Origin: Listeria farberi
GTDB lineage: Bacteria > Bacillota > Bacilli > Lactobacillales > Listeriaceae
Direction of reading: 5' to 3'
Assembly: GCF_014229245.1 (NCBI RefSeq)
Contig: NZ_JAARZJ010000012.1
Span: forward strand, 1 to 64,000
Length of the DNA stretch: 64,000 nt
Below are positions 9,323 to 19,408 of the stretch, in pieces. Numbering within the stretch: the first letter of the stretch is position 1; every line of letters begins with the position of its first letter. Position numbers and translations under genes: made by a program. The notes beneath the pieces were generated by a model, which saw only the letters and a list, made by a program, of their open reading frames with translations, was not told the origin of the DNA and ran no database searches.

Positions 9323-11680
9323 TTACTTGAACTCAACGATTGTTACACCGTTCCCGCCTTCTGCTGCGGCTCCGAAGCGAATCGATTTGACCATGCGATG
9401 ATTTTTTAGATATTCTGTGACGCCGGTTCTAAGGGCACCAGTTCCTTTACCATGAATAATTGCTACTTGAGGATATCCTGCGAGTAGTGCTTCATCCAAG
9501 TATTTGTCGACTTTTTGCAAAGCATCTTCGTAACGTTCGCCGCGCAAATCGAGCTCGCTTTTTGCTGGAGAGCCGCCGCTATGAACCGATGTAATGATTC
9601 GTTGTTTTTTTGGTTTCTCTGGTTGAATGTATTCTAAGTCAGTGGTTTTGATTTTCATTTTGATGATGCCGATTTGGACGTTCCATTCTTTATCGCTAAT
9701 TTTGTTTAAAAGTGTGCCTTTTTGGCCGAGCGATAGTACACGAACATTGTCTCCTTCTTGGAATACGTGTGGCTTTTGTTTTGGTGCTTGTGGAATAGTT
9801 TTATTTATTGTTTTTGGTTTAGTTTTTCCAAGTCTTGTTTTAGCATCGATTAGTTCATGTTCTTTGATTCCCGCCGCCCCGTTTAATTGCATTGCGCGCA
9901 GTTCATGGATAATTTCTTCGGCTTCTGTTTCGGCTTTTTCTACGATTCCAGCAGCTTTTTCGTTTGCTTGTTCGAGTAATTTATCTTTTTGTTGATAGTA
10001 ATTGGTAATTTCTTTTTGTAAATCTTTTAAAAGAGCATCGGCACCGCGAGCTAGTTCGCGCGCTTCTTCATATTCTCTTTCTGCTAGATTTCGTTTTTCT
10101 TCTAGACTTGATATCATGTCATTTAAGTCTGCACTTTCAGTATCAACGAGGCTTCTTGCTTCTGTGATGATACTTTCACTTAAACCAAGGCGGCGTGAAA
10201 TATCAAATGCGTTACTTCGTCCAGGTACGCCAATGAGTAGTTTGTATGTTGGACTGAGTGTTTCAACATTAAATTCAACGGAAGCATTTGTCGCATGTGC
10301 TCGGTTATATCCATAAGCTTTTAGTTCAGGATAGTGAGTCGTTGCCACCACACTTGCACCTTTTTTATGACTCGCATCAAGAATGGCAATGGCGAGTGCT
10401 GCTCCTTCTTGAGGATCCGTTCCTGCACCAAGCTCATCATATAAAATAAGTGATTTATGATTTACTTTTTCTAAAATGGAAACAATGTTTGTCATATGGG
10501 ATGAAAAAGTACTTAAGCTTTGTTCGATAGATTGTTCATCGCCAATATCAGCAAATACGTTTTCAAAAACAGCGATAGTCGAATCTTCTTGCGCTGGGAT
10601 TTGTAAGCCTGATTGTGCCATCAAGGTTAATAAGCCTAATGTTTTTAACGTAATTGTTTTACCACCTGTATTTGGACCAGTAATAACAATCGTACTAAAA
10701 TCCTCACCTAAATAAATGTCATTAGCAACAACTTTCTCAGCCTCTAAAAGCGGATGTCTGGCTGCTATTAAATGGACGATTCCTGTATCGCTCAAATGCG
10801 GCGTTACAGCTTTCACAGCTTTCCCGAATCGAGCTTTTGCGAGAATGAAATCAAATCGACCTAAAATAAAGGTATTATGATGAATCTCATTAATCCAGCC
10901 AGCTAATGAAGCAGAAATTTCAGCTAAGATTCGTTCGATTTCTTGTTTTTCTTTCGCTTGAAGGGCTTTGCGTTCGTTATTTAGATCAACCACGCTTTGT
11001 GGCTCAATGAAAAGCGTTTGACCGGATGCAGATTGGTCATGAACGATACCGCCATAATGTCCTTTATATTCTTGTTTCACGGGGATAACATAGCGATCAT
11101 TTCGAATCGTAATAACCGCATCACTTAGCATTTTTGAAGCGTTGCGATCGCGTAAATAAGATTCTAGCTTTTCACGCACCCGGTCCTCTGTCCGGCGCAA
11201 AGTACGACGAATCGAGCTAAGGGCTTCACTAGCTGTATCTAATATTTTCCAGCTTTCATCTATTGAAATGGCAATATCTTCCTCTACATCTTTTAATACT
11301 AAAAGTTCATCAGAAAGTGCGCCGAGTAAAGGTATTTCGACCCCAATTTCTAGTAAGTCGTTCATAAAGTTTTTCATTTGACGGCTTACACGCAAGTTAC
11401 TACCAATTTGGTAGATTTCTAGCCCGTTTAAATCGCCCCCAATCTCTAGACGTTTTAAATGTGCAAAAACATCTGTTAGACCAGTGATTGGCGCACTTCC
11501 CCGTAAGCGAATAATTTTGGCTCCTTCTTCTGTTTCAAGTTGTGCTTTTTGTACCACTTGAAAATCTGTAGCTGGAGCAAGTTCGTAAATCGCTTGCTCC
11601 CCTAGTGAAGAAGAAGCAAATTCAGCAAGTTGTTTTTTTATTTTATCAAATTCTAAAATGGCTTCTACTTTTTTTTCCAT
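9323..11680 (-). CDS. mutS2: Endonuclease MutS2
   Basis: A 785-aa MutS-family ATPase without the mismatch-recognition domain. Visible: Walker A GPNTGGKT near residue 335, Walker B region LILYDELGAGTDP, a long coiled coil (about 515-620), and a C-terminal Smr nuclease domain (LDLRGERYEDAL, IHGKGTGALR). Known roles are suppression of homologous recombination and rescue of collided ribosomes. It lies 22 bases after polX, in the zapA-cvpA-polX-mutS2 order typical of Bacilli. Confidence 0.96.
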   Translation of the reverse strand: MEKKVEAILEFDKIKKQLAEFASSSLGEQAIYELAPATDFQVVQKAQLETEEGAKIIRLRGSAPITGLTDVFAHLKRLEIGGDLNGLEIYQIGSNLRVSRQMKNFMNDLLEIGVEIPLLGALSDELLVLKDVEEDIAISIDESWKILDTASEALSSIRRTLRRTEDRVREKLESYLRDRNASKMLSDAVITIRNDRYVIPVKQEYKGHYGGIVHDQSASGQTLFIEPQSVVDLNNERKALQAKEKQEIERILAEISASLAGWINEIHHNTFILGRFDFILAKARFGKAVKAVTPHLSDTGIVHLIAARHPLLEAEKVVANDIYLGEDFSTIVITGPNTGGKTITLKTLGLLTLMAQSGLQIPAQEDSTIAVFENVFADIGDEQSIEQSLSTFSSHMTNIVSILEKVNHKSLILYDELGAGTDPQEGAALAIAILDASHKKGASVVATTHYPELKAYGYNRAHATNASVEFNVETLSPTYKLLIGVPGRSNAFDISRRLGLSESIITEARSLVDTESADLNDMISSLEEKRNLAEREYEEARELARGADALLKDLQKEITNYYQQKDKLLEQANEKAAGIVEKAETEAEEIIHELRAMQLNGAAGIKEHELIDAKTRLGKTKPKTINKTIPQAPKQKPHVFQEGDNVRVLSLGQKGTLLNKISDKEWNVQIGIIKMKIKTTDLEYIQPEKPKKQRIITSVHSGGSPAKSELDLRGERYEDALQKVDKYLDEALLAGYPQVAIIHGKGTGALRTGVTEYLKNHRMVKSIRFGAAAEGGNGVTIVEFK

Positions 11681-11702
11681 TTGTCATCCTTCTTTTTAAA
11701 AG

Positions 11703-13415
11703 TTATTTATTCTGTAAAAATTGTTTGAATTCTGCGGCTGATTTCGTATTCAGGATTGCAGATTTATCTAGCCAAGCTTTCGTTGCTGCACGGACTCCAA
11801 TCGACATAAAATCAAGATGTTTCGTGTCGTGTGCATCCGTATTAATTGCAATTGGAACTCCCGCCGCGTGAGCCATTTCTAAATGCTCGCGGTTTAAATC
11901 AAGACGCTGTGGATTGGCATTTAATTCTAAGGCAGTTCCTGTATTTTTCGCTAAATTGATTAGTTCTTTCATATTAACATGATATGGCTTTCTTTTCACG
12001 ACAATTCTACCTGTTGGATGCGCAATTAGGCGCACATATGGATTTTCACAGGCTGTTTTTAGTCGTTTCATAATCTCTTCTTCTGATTGTTGAAAACTGG
12101 AATGAATCGATGCGATAACAAAATCCAGCTGTTTCAATGTTTCATCATCAAAGTCCAGTGAGCCATCCGCTAAAATATCCATTTCAACACCTGAATAAAC
12201 ATCAATTTCCGGATAATTAGCAGCTACTTTTTTGATTTCCGCCTGTTGCTCAAGTAATCTTTTCTCATCCAGACCATTGGCTACTCGCAAAAATTTTCCA
12301 TGATCGGTAATAACCATATATTCATACCCTTTTGCAATACAAGCTTCAATCATTTCTGGAATCGCATAAGCCCCATCTGACCAAGTGGTATGCATGTGTA
12401 AGTCACCCCGGATATCACTTAACTCAAGGAATCTTGTATCCTTCGTCACGCGCTCAATTTCTGTGCCATCTCGGCGAACTTCAGGTGGTAGAAACGGGAT
12501 CTTAAAATGTTCAAAAAACGTTTTTTCCGATTCAAAGTGACAAACACTGCCATCTTCTTGTTCCACACCATATTCGCTTATTTTTTCATTTGATTGTTTG
12601 GCTAATTGACGCATTTTGATATTATGATCTTTAGAGCCAGTAAAATGGTGCAGTGTCGTTGCGAAAGCTTTCTTTTCTACTAAACGGAAATCTACTGAGA
12701 TAGTAATTTTATCTTCTAATACAGCTGATACTTTTGTTTCACCAGCTCCAATAACGTCCGTAATTAATGGAAATGCAAGTAAAGCTTTTTGTACATCTTC
12801 TGGCTTTTCAGTAGCAATAACGTAATCTAAATCTTTCACCGTTTCCCGTAATCTTCGTAAACTGCCTGCTTGAGCAAAAGTTTCGATTGGAGCAATATCC
12901 GCAAGATAAGCTTCTACTTTTTGAATGATTGGTAAAACATCATTTAGCGGATATCTATCAGGACGCTCACCCATTTCGAGCACTGCTTCAACCATTTTTT
13001 CAGCAGACTTTTTGCCAAAACCTTTTAATGCTTCAATATGACCGTTTTCTGCTTCTTGGAGTAGTGTATCTTTATCCACCACACCAAGCTCATGATAAAG
13101 ACGTGATAATTTCTTACCGCCAAGCCCTGGCACATCTAAAAGTGGGACGAGGCCAGCAGGTACTTCTTTTTTTAACTCCTCAAGTTCTGGACATTTCCCG
13201 TTATCTAAATAACGTTGAATAATTTCGCCTGTTGTTTTCCCAATCCCACTTATCTTCGTAAAATCATCTATTTCAGAAAGGCTTCTGCTATCTAACTCAA
13301 TTGCTTGCGCGGCTTTTCGGAAAGCAGATATTTTAAAGCTGTTTTCTCCTTTTAATTCCATATAAGTGGCAATTTCTTCAAGTAAACGAATAATCTCTTT
13401 TTTATTGGTAGCCAT
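11703..13415 (-). CDS. polX: DNA polymerase/3'-5' exonuclease PolX
   Basis: A family X DNA polymerase of 570 aa for gap filling in base-excision repair. The first 320 residues hold helix-hairpin-helix motifs (ISGIGKTTGE, VPGLGGKKLS) and the Pol beta-like palm (GSLRR, DLDYVI). The C-terminal part is a PHP domain with metal ligands (DLHMHTTWSDG, ITDHGK, NTDAH) giving 3'-5' exonuclease activity. I set the start at the ATG at 13413-13415, which follows AAAGGAGG at good spacing; the longer version begins 17 codons upstream without a ribosome-binding site. Confidence 0.95.
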   Translation of the reverse strand: MATNKKEIIRLLEEIATYMELKGENSFKISAFRKAAQAIELDSRSLSEIDDFTKISGIGKTTGEIIQRYLDNGKCPELEELKKEVPAGLVPLLDVPGLGGKKLSRLYHELGVVDKDTLLQEAENGHIEALKGFGKKSAEKMVEAVLEMGERPDRYPLNDVLPIIQKVEAYLADIAPIETFAQAGSLRRLRETVKDLDYVIATEKPEDVQKALLAFPLITDVIGAGETKVSAVLEDKITISVDFRLVEKKAFATTLHHFTGSKDHNIKMRQLAKQSNEKISEYGVEQEDGSVCHFESEKTFFEHFKIPFLPPEVRRDGTEIERVTKDTRFLELSDIRGDLHMHTTWSDGAYAIPEMIEACIAKGYEYMVITDHGKFLRVANGLDEKRLLEQQAEIKKVAANYPEIDVYSGVEMDILADGSLDFDDETLKQLDFVIASIHSSFQQSEEEIMKRLKTACENPYVRLIAHPTGRIVVKRKPYHVNMKELINLAKNTGTALELNANPQRLDLNREHLEMAHAAGVPIAINTDAHDTKHLDFMSIGVRAATKAWLDKSAILNTKSAAEFKQFLQNK

Positions 13416-13505
13416 CTTTTTTCCTCCTTTTACATCATTAAAAAATACCAGAGAAATCCTATCCAAAATTGGCTAAGAGTATACATCTGGTATCGAATGT
13501 TTCTT

Positions 13506-14048
13506 TTATTTTGGCAGAATGTCTGTCATCCAGTCATAAAATTGTTCAGACAATATTGGCGTGTTTTCAAGTATCCACTGGGCAACCGTCGAACTATCGA
13601 TGAGGTTTTCAGACCAATTCGCCGGATAAATTGCCATGATGAACAAGACAACAAAAATAATTAAGTACGATTTAATAACACCAAAAACAGCTGCTAATAA
13701 TCCATTAATTTGGCGTAAGACTGGTATTTTAGTCAAGCCACCAACAAGGGAAGCGAGCATATGCACAACAATGATAGCGACAATAAAAATAATCGCAAAT
13801 CCAAGTACGTTGTAATAAGCTGTTTCTGTTCGTAATTCTTGTAAAATAATAGATAACCCATCTGCAGTATCACTACCTGGATAAGGAATAAATGTTAAAT
13901 GTGGCGCTAAATCTTCGTAATACGTATACGAGATAAAAAATGCCAAAATATAACCTAATAATAAGATAAGTTGTTTGATAAGGCCTGTTCTAAATCCTGC
14001 AAAAAAGCCGCAAACAAGTAAAATTAAAATAATCGCATTTAAAATCAT
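13506..14048 (-). CDS. CvpA family membrane protein
   Basis: A 180-aa protein with four predicted membrane segments (starting ILNAIILILLVCGFFAGF). It belongs to the CvpA/YshB family, linked to colicin V production in E. coli and envelope homeostasis elsewhere; its biochemical role is unclear. Its ATG overlaps the zapA stop codon (TAATG), so the two are translationally coupled. Confidence 0.88.
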   Translation of the reverse strand: MILNAIILILLVCGFFAGFRTGLIKQLILLLGYILAFFISYTYYEDLAPHLTFIPYPGSDTADGLSIILQELRTETAYYNVLGFAIIFIVAIIVVHMLASLVGGLTKIPVLRQINGLLAAVFGVIKSYLIIFVVLFIMAIYPANWSENLIDSSTVAQWILENTPILSEQFYDWMTDILPK

Positions 14049-14311
14049 TAATCTCTTCCTTTAATTCGAGCCAGTTCTTGCTCCAACTCTAGATATTTTT
14101 GTTCTAGTTTTAAATAATCGTGTGTCGCATTCACAGCTGTCAGTACAGCGAGCCTACCACTATCTAGTGCGTGATTTTGGGAGCCGATTTCGTGCATTTT
14201 TTCATCGACCTCGCGAGCTACTTTTCGTAAGTGGTCTGTTGTTTCTACGCCAACAATCGTATATTCTCTACCGTAAATTGTTGTCACTACTTTATTTCTA
14301 TCATTTGCCAC
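14048..14311 (-). CDS. zapA: Cell division protein ZapA
   Basis: An 87-aa FtsZ-ring-associated protein that bundles FtsZ filaments. It has the family N-terminus (VVTTIYGREYTIVG) and a C-terminal coiled coil (YLKLEQKYLELEQELARI). The start is the GTG at 14309-14311 with GAGGAGG seven bases upstream; the ATG 15 codons earlier has no ribosome-binding site. First gene of the zapA-cvpA-polX-mutS2 operon. Confidence 0.92.
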   Translation of the reverse strand: MANDRNKVVTTIYGREYTIVGVETTDHLRKVAREVDEKMHEIGSQNHALDSGRLAVLTAVNATHDYLKLEQKYLELEQELARIKGRD

Positions 14312-14411
14312 GTAAATTCCTCCTCGCCCAAATTCATTTAGGCCGCTACTTGTCATAATCTTATCACGAAAAAGCTGGAAAGAAAAGAGTCAACCACCTG
14401 TTTAGCTGATA

Positions 14412-14440
14412 TTCAGTCTTTCGTCGTAGTATGTTACAAT
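14412..14440 (+). promoter_or_regulatory. Promoter of rnhC
   Basis: An extended -10 element TGTTACAAT (TACAAT at 14435-14440) with a weak -35 TTCAGT 17 bases upstream. Transcription would begin about 14447, only a few bases before the ribosome-binding site AAAGGA (14450-14455), so the leader is very short. Confidence 0.6.
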
Positions 14441-14464
14441 AGAGCTTTGAAAGGATGATGCCTT

Positions 14465-15391
14465 ATCGCAAATACAGTTATCTTAGTCGACCAACCAACA
14501 CTTGAAAAAATGAAACAAACATATCTCCCTTTTTCTACTCCAAAACTACCACCAGGAGCTGTTTTTGCTGCAAAAAAACCTGGTGTCTCCATCACTGGCT
14601 ATAAATCGCGCAAAGTGATGTTTCAAGGGGTGAACGGGGAAGCTGAAGCAAAAAAATGGGTAGCAACTCTTCCAGAATCAAAAGCAAAAGCGCCCTCTGT
14701 CTCTAAAGGGATTCTTCCGGCAAACTTCGCATCAAAAAATGTCATTGGTTCAGATGAAGTCGGCACTGGCGATTTTTTTGGACCGATTACGGTTTGTGCC
14801 GCATACGTGGACGCGGAAATGATGCCACTTTTAAAAGAACTAGGCGTAAAAGATTCTAAAGCGATGAAAGATCCAGAAATTTGTCGCATTGCCGAGAAAA
14901 TCATGCTACTTGTTCCACATAGTGTGCTACTTTGCCCTAATCCTAAATACAACGAACTCCAAAAAAGGGGCATGAACCAAGGACAAATGAAAGCTTTATT
15001 ACATAATCGCGCCATTGAAAACGTCTTGAAAAAGCTTGCTCCAGTTAAACCAGAAGCGATTTTAATTGATCAATTTGCTGAAAAAAATACGTATTACCGT
15101 TATTTAGCAAAAGAACCAAGTATTATTCGAGAAGATGTGTTTTTTGCGACAAAAGCAGAAGGGTTACATCTTTCCGTAGCTGCTGCTTCGATTATTGCTC
15201 GTTATAAATTTGTGCAAGCTTTTGATGCGATGTCAAAAGAAGTTGGCATCTCGCTTCCAAAAGGTGCAGGACCTCATGTGGATGCTGTTGCAGCGGAAAT
15301 CATCGAACGATTTGGTTTGGAAACATTAGCTAAATATACAAAACAACATTTCGCAAATACAGAGAAAGCACTAAAAATGGTTTATAAGTAA
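14465..15391 (+). CDS. rnhC: Ribonuclease HIII (apparent ATC start codon)
   Basis: Cleaves the RNA strand of RNA-DNA hybrids. The N-terminal TBP-like domain is followed by the RNase H2-type catalytic domain with the acidic active site ([27 protein letters not shown]). The frame is open from 14459, after a stop at 14456-14458, and the first canonical start is the ATG at 14510, which has no ribosome-binding site. AAAGGA at 14450-14455 is spaced for the ATC codon at 14465, giving 308 aa beginning (M)[14 protein letters not shown], the N-terminus I remember for Listeria RnhC. I therefore annotate the ATC as start; if it is not used, the protein is 293 aa from 14510. Confidence 0.85.
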   Translation: MANTVILVDQPTLEKMKQTYLPFSTPKLPPGAVFAAKKPGVSITGYKSRKVMFQGVNGEAEAKKWVATLPESKAKAPSVSKGILPANFASKNVIGSDEVGTGDFFGPITVCAAYVDAEMMPLLKELGVKDSKAMKDPEICRIAEKIMLLVPHSVLLCPNPKYNELQKRGMNQGQMKALLHNRAIENVLKKLAPVKPEAILIDQFAEKNTYYRYLAKEPSIIREDVFFATKAEGLHLSVAAASIIARYKFVQAFDAMSKEVGISLPKGAGPHVDAVAAEIIERFGLETLAKYTKQHFANTEKALKMVYK

Positions 15392-15425
15392 AAAACATCT
15401 CGTCAATTAATGGCGAGATGTTTTT
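15392..15425. terminator. Bidirectional terminator between rnhC and ung
   Basis: Stem AAAACATCTCG paired with CGAGATGTTTT, with A and T tracts on either side, between two convergent genes. Confidence 0.85.
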
Positions 15426-15427
15426 AT

Positions 15428-16102
15428 TTATATAGAAGGAATTTGCCAATCGATTGGTTTTACACCATTTTGTTCTAAGAATTGATTCGTCTTAGAAAAA
15501 TGTTTGCATCCCATAAAACCGCGCGATGCTGAAAGTGGGCTTGGATGAACGGATGTAAACGCAGTATGTTTCGGGTTTGTTAGTAATTGCACCTTTTCTT
15601 TCGCATTGCTTCCCCATAGTAAAAAGACTACTGGTTCTTCTTTTTGATTAATGATTTCAATAATGCGGTTCGTTAGTATTTCCCAGCCTTGTCCCCGGTG
15701 TGAGTTAGCTTGACCAGCGCGTACAGTTAGAACCGTATTTAATAGTAGTACTCCTTGATCTGCCCACGATATCAAATAACCATTATTTGGAATCTCACAA
15801 TTCAAGTCATTATGTAATTCTAAATAAATATTTTGCAGTGATGGTGGAATCTGTACTCCTTGTTGAACGGAAAATGAGAGACCGTGTGCTTGACCTGGTC
15901 CGTGATATGGGTCTTGTCCGAGAATTACCACTTTGACATCTTTATAGGCTGTATGCTTTAATGCATTGAAAATATCGTACATGTCTGGAAATATTTTTTT
16001 CGATTGGTATTCTTTTTTTAAGAACTGGCGAAGGGTTAAATAATATGGTTGGTTAAACTCATTTTTTAGTAACTCATCCCAGTCATTTCCGAGTTTTATC
16101 AT
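15428..16102 (-). CDS. ung: Uracil-DNA glycosylase
   Basis: Removes uracil from DNA, starting base-excision repair. The family 1 motifs are visible: GQDPYHGPGQAHGLSFS with the catalytic aspartate, LLLNTVLTV, and HPSPLSASRGFMG with the catalytic histidine. The ATG at 16100-16102 follows AAGGAGG at four bases and gives 224 aa; an upstream in-frame ATG would put the start inside the ribosome-binding region. Confidence 0.96.
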   Translation of the reverse strand: MIKLGNDWDELLKNEFNQPYYLTLRQFLKKEYQSKKIFPDMYDIFNALKHTAYKDVKVVILGQDPYHGPGQAHGLSFSVQQGVQIPPSLQNIYLELHNDLNCEIPNNGYLISWADQGVLLLNTVLTVRAGQANSHRGQGWEILTNRIIEIINQKEEPVVFLLWGSNAKEKVQLLTNPKHTAFTSVHPSPLSASRGFMGCKHFSKTNQFLEQNGVKPIDWQIPSI

Positions 16103-16167
16103 GGTTCCTTCCTCCTTCATTTATCTATCTACACTTATCTTAGCAAATTAATTTTTGAAATCAAACT

Positions 16168-16203
16168 AAAAACCGCACCCCTTTAAAAAGGAATGCGGTT
16201 TAT
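16168..16203 (-). terminator. Terminator after the MmpL-type exporter gene
   Basis: Stem AAACCGCA/TGCGGTTT extended by CCTTT/AAAGG-like pairs, followed on the minus strand by a T run. Confidence 0.75.
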
Positions 16204-16207
16204 TTTG

Positions 16208-19200
16208 TTATTTTTTCGGTGGTACGTTTTCTTGATGGTCACCTTTTCTTGTAATAAATGGCCACCAGTTGCCTCGTCCGAATAGTTTAACCATTACCGG
16301 AACGAAGAGCGGTAAAATAACGACGGCATAAAGTACTAATCCGATTAGAACAACAGTCGCTATTTCCAACAAAGAAAGTACGCCAGCTGGCATCATTGCA
16401 GCGAATGTTCCACCGAGAATAATGACTGCTGAGAAGATAACACCACCCATATTTTTCATGGCTTTTATCATTCTATCACGTACAGAGAGTCCGTTGTATT
16501 CGTTAAATCTCGACATCAAGAATATCGAATAATCAATACCGAGTGCAACGAGTACTACAAATCCGAAGAACGGCGTTGCCCACGTTAGACCACTGTATCC
16601 GAGAATTCGCATAAAGATAATTTCTGCGAACCCAAGTGCAGCAAAGTACGTTAATACTAGTGATGCAATTAGATAAATTGGCATGACTAGAGAACGTAGC
16701 ACAATAACAAGCGTGACAAAAACACTCGCTAGAACGATAACAAGAACTAAATGATAGTCAGCAGTTGACATATCTCTTGTATCGTAATTGGCACTCGTCA
16801 TTCCACCAATACCAATTTTCGCATTTTCTAGTTTGGTTCCTTTCATACTGGCTGCTAGTTGTTCATTAATGTCATCAATCGAATCCATCGCTTCATTGGA
16901 ATATGGATTTTTAGTTAAAATCACATTAATTGTTGCCAGTTTTCCATCAGAAGAGATGTACTGGTCTAATACTTTTTGGAAGTCAGCATTTTTTAGTAGC
17001 GCATCTGGTACATAAATTCCGGAACTTGCATAGGGAACTTTTGACCAATCTTCAATAAGTCCGTTCGCTGTGTTTAGACCGCTTTCTACTTTGCCTAATC
17101 CATCTGCCCCGGAGGTTAGACCATCTGTTAATTGACCCATTTGACCGTTAATGCCTGCAAAGCCATCTTTTAGAGCACCTTGTCCAGCGGCGATTTGAGT
17201 TAGAGCATTAGATATTTCCGGCATTTTGGAAACCACTTGTCCTTGACCGTCTGCGGCTTGATTTAAACCTTTTTCTAATTGATCTAGTCCTGTTTCGATT
17301 TGGCCAAGTCCTGTACTAAAAGCGCTAAGTCCGTTCGAGATTTGCTTGGACTGTGCATTTAATTGATTCATTGCGGTTGCTAGTTGCTGAATACCTTGAT
17401 TTAGTTCTTTCATTTTTGCTTGAAGTGCTGCCATTTGTTGTCCGGCAGTTGTTTTCAATTCATTTCCAGCTGTTTCTAAGCCTTGAATATCTGCGGCTAG
17501 TTTTTGGAATCGAGGATCATTTCTCACTTCTGGATGAGCTGCTGCAAATGCTTGAAAAGATTCCCCGATTTTTTTAAACTGCGCCTCTAGTCTGGAAGTA
17601 TCAATTGCTTGGGAGTTCGGGTTTTCAAATCCTTTTAATTGGTCTGCTACGTTTTGTAAGTTTTTCTGAATTTCAGCGTAACCTGCTTGGATTTGCGCTT
17701 CCCCATTTTGTAACGTAGCTAGTTGTGATTTGGCTGTTGCTACGCCTTGTTTTAAGTCGCTAGCTCCAGTTGCTCCGCTTTCAATTCCTATTTGGATTTG
17801 TGCAAGCGCTGTTTGTAATTGGTCAATTCCTTCTTGTGTTGCAACAGTGCCTTTTTGTAAGTCGTTTACTCCTGAGACGGCTTTATCAAGGGCTGGCTCG
17901 GATTTTTTGAGTTCTGAACTTGCTGAATCTAAGCCTTTTTTCACTTCCCCTACGCCATCAGTTGCTTGGCCTACGCCGTCGTTTACTTGTCCAGCTTGGT
18001 TTTTAATGTAAATATCATCTACTCGTTTTCCGGCTGGACGTGAAGCGCTCATAACCATATCAATGCCTTTTAGATGTGATAAATCATCGGAAATTTTTTC
18101 AATTTGCGCGATGTATTCGGTTGTACGCATGTTATCATCATTTTCGATAAAAACTTGTGTAGGCGCTACTTGCCCTGCTCCAAAACTATCTGAAACAATT
18201 TCAAAACCTTTTTTGGAAGGATATTTGTCACTAATTTCATCTAGTGAGTTGAATGATTCTGTTCCTGTATGAAGTAAAATTGGCGGCAACGTAATCGCGG
18301 CAACGATTAATAAAGCAATCCACGGTCTAGCAAAAGTGAATTTACCAGCGGCGCCCCAAACTTTATTTTCCTTATGGCTAATATTTTTATTTAATGGCCA
18401 AAATAAATGGGTTCCGAGCGTGCTCATAAAGAATGGTACAAGCGTGTATAGTGCGGCAAGTAAAATGATAATTCCAACGCCGACTGCCACTGCGGATCGA
18501 TATAAATCAAATTGAACAAAATAAAGGGAAGTAAATGCAACAAGAACCGCTACACCGCTATAAATAACTGTTTTCCCAGCTGTACGATATGTGGCATGAA
18601 CAGCTTCTCGCGGATCAAGTCCTGCTCCCATTTCTTCTTTAAATCGACTCATTAAGAGAATACAATAATCAGTCCCAATGCCGAACATAATACAAACCAT
18701 AAATATTTGCGTGTATGTGGAAACTGGAAAATTAAATAGATCTATTAAGAATGCTACAGTACTTTGTGCGACAAGATAACTTATTCCTACTGTTAAAAGT
18801 GGAATAAACGGAGCAACTGCAGATCTAAAAACAAGGAATAATACAACTAGTATAAAGACAACTGTGATGCCTTCTGTTTTATGTAAACCGTCTTCTGAAC
18901 CTTGAACGACGTCTTCTTGAATTAGTTTATTTCCTGTTAAGTAAGTATCAACGCCTTTAACATTCATTTTTTTATCTAGAGCGTTTCGAATACTTTTAAC
19001 AGAGGCATCTGCATCATCTACAGTTAAACTTGCTACCATCGTTTTACCATCTTTTGATAAGAATTTATCTTTAAGTTCTGGTTGGTTAAAACTTGATACC
19101 ACGTTGGTTACATGAAGTTCATCTTTATTTTTGTCAATAGAATCTAGTGATTTTTTAATATTGTTTAGCTCTGTTCCAGTTAACTTATGGTCAGCTGTAT

Positions 19201-19408
19201 AAACAGCAATATAAGCTGAACCTTTATCATCTGGATTATGTTTCTTTTGCATTTCCGTTGCTAGTGATGACGGATAGCCATCAGGCAGCTTTAATTCGCC
19301 TTTTTCGCGTACAAGATCTGCCATGGGTGGTGCAATAAACATTAATACGACTGCTGCTGCAAGCCAAAATGCTAAAATAGCCCAGCGGAGTTTCATAATC
19401 CATTTCAT
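16208..19408 (-). CDS. MmpL/YdfJ-type RND transporter
   Basis: A 1066-aa membrane protein of the MMPL branch of the RND superfamily. It has an N-terminal membrane helix (about 8-28), a first block of five helices near 180-350 (FRSAVAPFIPLLTVG, GIGTDYCILLMSRF) and a matching C-terminal block near 880-1040 (GIDYSIFLMSRFNEY). Between them lies a long extracellular region (about 450-770) rich in Q, G and A with heptad-like repeats, predicted coiled coil. Family members export lipids or drugs using proton motive force; the substrate here is unknown. It overlaps the marR-type gene by four bases, so that regulator probably controls it. Confidence 0.85.
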   Translation of the reverse strand: MKWIMKLRWAILAFWLAAAVVLMFIAPPMADLVREKGELKLPDGYPSSLATEMQKKHNPDDKGSAYIAVYTADHKLTGTELNNIKKSLDSIDKNKDELHVTNVVSSFNQPELKDKFLSKDGKTMVASLTVDDADASVKSIRNALDKKMNVKGVDTYLTGNKLIQEDVVQGSEDGLHKTEGITVVFILVVLFLVFRSAVAPFIPLLTVGISYLVAQSTVAFLIDLFNFPVSTYTQIFMVCIMFGIGTDYCILLMSRFKEEMGAGLDPREAVHATYRTAGKTVIYSGVAVLVAFTSLYFVQFDLYRSAVAVGVGIIILLAALYTLVPFFMSTLGTHLFWPLNKNISHKENKVWGAAGKFTFARPWIALLIVAAITLPPILLHTGTESFNSLDEISDKYPSKKGFEIVSDSFGAGQVAPTQVFIENDDNMRTTEYIAQIEKISDDLSHLKGIDMVMSASRPAGKRVDDIYIKNQAGQVNDGVGQATDGVGEVKKGLDSASSELKKSEPALDKAVSGVNDLQKGTVATQEGIDQLQTALAQIQIGIESGATGASDLKQGVATAKSQLATLQNGEAQIQAGYAEIQKNLQNVADQLKGFENPNSQAIDTSRLEAQFKKIGESFQAFAAAHPEVRNDPRFQKLAADIQGLETAGNELKTTAGQQMAALQAKMKELNQGIQQLATAMNQLNAQSKQISNGLSAFSTGLGQIETGLDQLEKGLNQAADGQGQVVSKMPEISNALTQIAAGQGALKDGFAGINGQMGQLTDGLTSGADGLGKVESGLNTANGLIEDWSKVPYASSGIYVPDALLKNADFQKVLDQYISSDGKLATINVILTKNPYSNEAMDSIDDINEQLAASMKGTKLENAKIGIGGMTSANYDTRDMSTADYHLVLVIVLASVFVTLVIVLRSLVMPIYLIASLVLTYFAALGFAEIIFMRILGYSGLTWATPFFGFVVLVALGIDYSIFLMSRFNEYNGLSVRDRMIKAMKNMGGVIFSAVIILGGTFAAMMPAGVLSLLEIATVVLIGLVLYAVVILPLFVPVMVKLFGRGNWWPFITRKGDHQENVPPKK

